Shown here: positions 4,200 to 5,418 of the stretch, in pieces
How positions within the stretch are numbered: the stretch's first letter is position 1
Layout of the letters: every line of letters begins with the position of its first letter
Assembly (NCBI GenBank): GCA_937923585.1
Contig: CALDSM010000624.1
Coordinates: 1 to 5,418 of the forward strand
Length of the DNA stretch: 5,418 bases
Source of the DNA: an uncultured bacterium
GTDB lineage: Bacteria > Hydrogenedentota > Hydrogenedentia > Hydrogenedentales > CAITNO01
Direction: 5' to 3'
The notes under the pieces: generated by a model
The model's input: only the letters and a program-made list of their open reading frames with translations
Told to the model about the DNA's origin: nothing
Databases searched by the model: none
Made by a program: the position numbers and the translations under genes

Positions 4200-5418
4200 A
4201 TGCATGAGCGGAAGGTTGGCACATGTTTTTCTGTAACCCGCCGTTGGGCGCTTGTGGCAATCGCCTCGGTGCTGCTGGGCGGACAGGCTCTGGCGGAACT
4301 TCAGCAGGTTTCCATTGGCGGTGAGCTGCGTATTCGCGGCCGCTGGTACATCAACGTTTTCTCCCCGTCCACCCAGCGGTACAACAGCAACGCCACGGAC
4401 TGGCGCCCGCTGGGCCCGAAGGGAACCTTCTCCACCTTCAAGTGGGACGGCAAGGGCCAGGACTGGACGCGTTATGAGTCTGCGACCCTGCTGAATGTTA
4501 AGGCGGACTTCTCCAATTCGGTGAGCACGTTCTTCGAACTGTACGACCACAGCATTTGGGGCGAGGACTTCCGCTCGAACTACCTGACTGGCATTGACGG
4601 GCGCGGCAATCCGGCGAACAATTTCCTGACCATGAACCAGGCGTATGTGGATGTGGCGAACCTCTTCGGCGCGCCGCTGAAACTGCGCGTCGGCAGGCAG
4701 GCAATGAAGCTCGACGGCGGCTGGCTGATTTCGGACCTGCTGACCCCGTCCCAGTTCCTGTCGTTCGACGGCGTGCGCCTGACCTGGACCCCGAGCAAGG
4801 AGTTCACGCTGGACGCGTTTGGCATGAAAGTCGCGGAGAAGATCACCGGCGACGAGGACGCAGATTTCTACGGCGTGCATGCCGCGTACACCGGCATTCC
4901 GGAGTTGACCGTCGAGGGCTATTACTACTTCCTGCGCGATGCGAGCCATGTCGAGACGACGGCGCTCAGCCCGATTGGCGAATGGGCGGAAAGCTGGCTG
5001 GGCGTTGACCAGTACGACGCAACTGAACTGCACACCGTTGGCACGCACCTGAGCGGCAAGGCGTCGGGATTTGACTATGAACTGCAGCTCGCCTACCAGT
5101 TCGGCGACGCCAGCCATGTCGGCTCCTACTTCGTGGCGAAGCCCCTGCCCTACGGCGACCAGGACAAGGACTACGACGCATGGGGCGGCGTGCTCACGGT
5201 GGGCTACACCTTCCAGGACGTGAAGTTCCAGCCGCGCCCCTTCATCATGGGCGTGTACTACGGCGGTGAGGACAACACCGACATCTCATTCACCGACTGG
5301 CTGAATCCGTGCTACAAGCCCAAGGCAAGCGCGTCGTTCAACCGCCTGTTCTCCGAGAACAACTACGTGCCCGTGATCAACGACAACGGCAGCATGTCCA
5401 ACTTCGCCCAGGCGGCCG
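4200..5418 (+). CDS. Outer-membrane beta-barrel protein, alginate-export-like (3' end outside the window)
   Basis: The frame is open from the ATG at 4200 to the right edge, giving 406 codons of an unfinished gene. Residues 1-32 are a clear Sec signal peptide: basic start (Arg4, Lys5, Arg14, Arg15), hydrophobic core at 16-28, and an ALA cleavage site at 30-32. The mature part has alternating polar and aromatic or aliphatic residues with many Tyr, Phe, Trp and Gly, as in outer-membrane beta-strands. The blocks AYVDVANLFG (148-157), LRVGRQ (162-167) and SFDGVRL (188-194) resemble the alginate export / porin-like barrel family (Pfam Alginate_exp, from memory). Members of that family form outer-membrane channels, and many are not linked to alginate. 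No alginate or polysaccharide genes are visible here, so the substrate is open. It has its own promoter and leader and is probably independent of nrdDG. A generic phosphate- or sugar-type porin is the main alternative. Confidence 0.8.
   Translation, partial: MHERKVGTCFSVTRRWALVAIASVLLGGQALAELQQVSIGGELRIRGRWYINVFSPSTQRYNSNATDWRPLGPKGTFSTFKWDGKGQDWTRYESATLLNVKADFSNSVSTFFELYDHSIWGEDFRSNYLTGIDGRGNPANNFLTMNQAYVDVANLFGAPLKLRVGRQAMKLDGGWLISDLLTPSQFLSFDGVRLTWTPSKEFTLDAFGMKVAEKITGDEDADFYGVHAAYTGIPELTVEGYYYFLRDASHVETTALSPIGEWAESWLGVDQYDATELHTVGTHLSGKASGFDYELQLAYQFGDASHVGSYFVAKPLPYGDQDKDYDAWGGVLTVGYTFQDVKFQPRPFIMGVYYGGEDNTDISFTDWLNPCYKPKASASFNRLFSENNYVPVINDNGSMSNFAQAA

Noticed and set aside
4182..5117. 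Long minus-strand open frame of 311 codons opposite the barrel gene
   Set aside because: It is antisense to a gene with a signal peptide, ribosome binding site and barrel pattern. Its translation is rich in Arg, Ala and Val without domains, typical of a shadow frame in GC-rich DNA.
1..5418. CRISPR arrays, tRNA or rRNA genes, insertion sequences, attachment sites
   Set aside because: I found no regularly spaced long repeats, no cloverleaf-type tRNA pattern, no rRNA-like stretch, and no transposase or terminal inverted repeats. The 13-base direct repeat in nrdD is better explained by the 15-base tandem units than as a target-site duplication.

Overview
The window looks like chromosomal DNA of a Gram-negative bacterium. 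A predicted outer-membrane beta-barrel protein with a Sec signal peptide indicates a double membrane, and an oxygen-sensitive class III ribonucleotide reductase indicates an anaerobic or facultative life style. Coding DNA is GC-rich with strong third-position G/C preference in three of the four genes. I cannot name the genus. The mix would fit several deep-branching environmental phyla as well as Proteobacteria.

Layout, left to right. Positions 1-138 hold nothing I can support. Positions 139-739 (minus strand) carry one small gene for an unrecognised three-helix membrane protein, with its own Rho-independent terminator just past the stop codon. Positions 740-1151 are a 412-base divergent intergenic region. 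Its right half is dense with regulatory signals: three DnaA-box-like nonamers at exact 11-base intervals, two NrdR-box-like 16-mers with the classical 15-base gap, and a near-consensus sigma-70 promoter that the second NrdR-like box overlaps. Positions 1152-3997 are the nrdD-nrdG operon, joined by an ATGA stop/start overlap. Positions 3998-4199 are a second regulatory interval with an extended -10 promoter, an inverted repeat and a 5' leader hairpin. From 4200 to the right edge runs the 5' part of an alginate-export-like outer-membrane barrel gene, cut off by the window.

NrdD and NrdG work as a pair. NrdG is the radical SAM activase that places a glycyl radical on Gly709 of NrdD; NrdD then reduces ribonucleoside triphosphates to deoxyribonucleoside triphosphates without oxygen. 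The flanking membrane protein and porin have their own signals and no visible functional link to the operon.

The most unusual item lies inside nrdD. Directly after the active-site Cys-Cys pair there are six degenerate 15-base (five-codon) tandem units, the first and last sharing an exact 13-base match 75 bases apart. This looks like an in-frame repeat expansion beside the catalytic finger loop of an essential-type enzyme.
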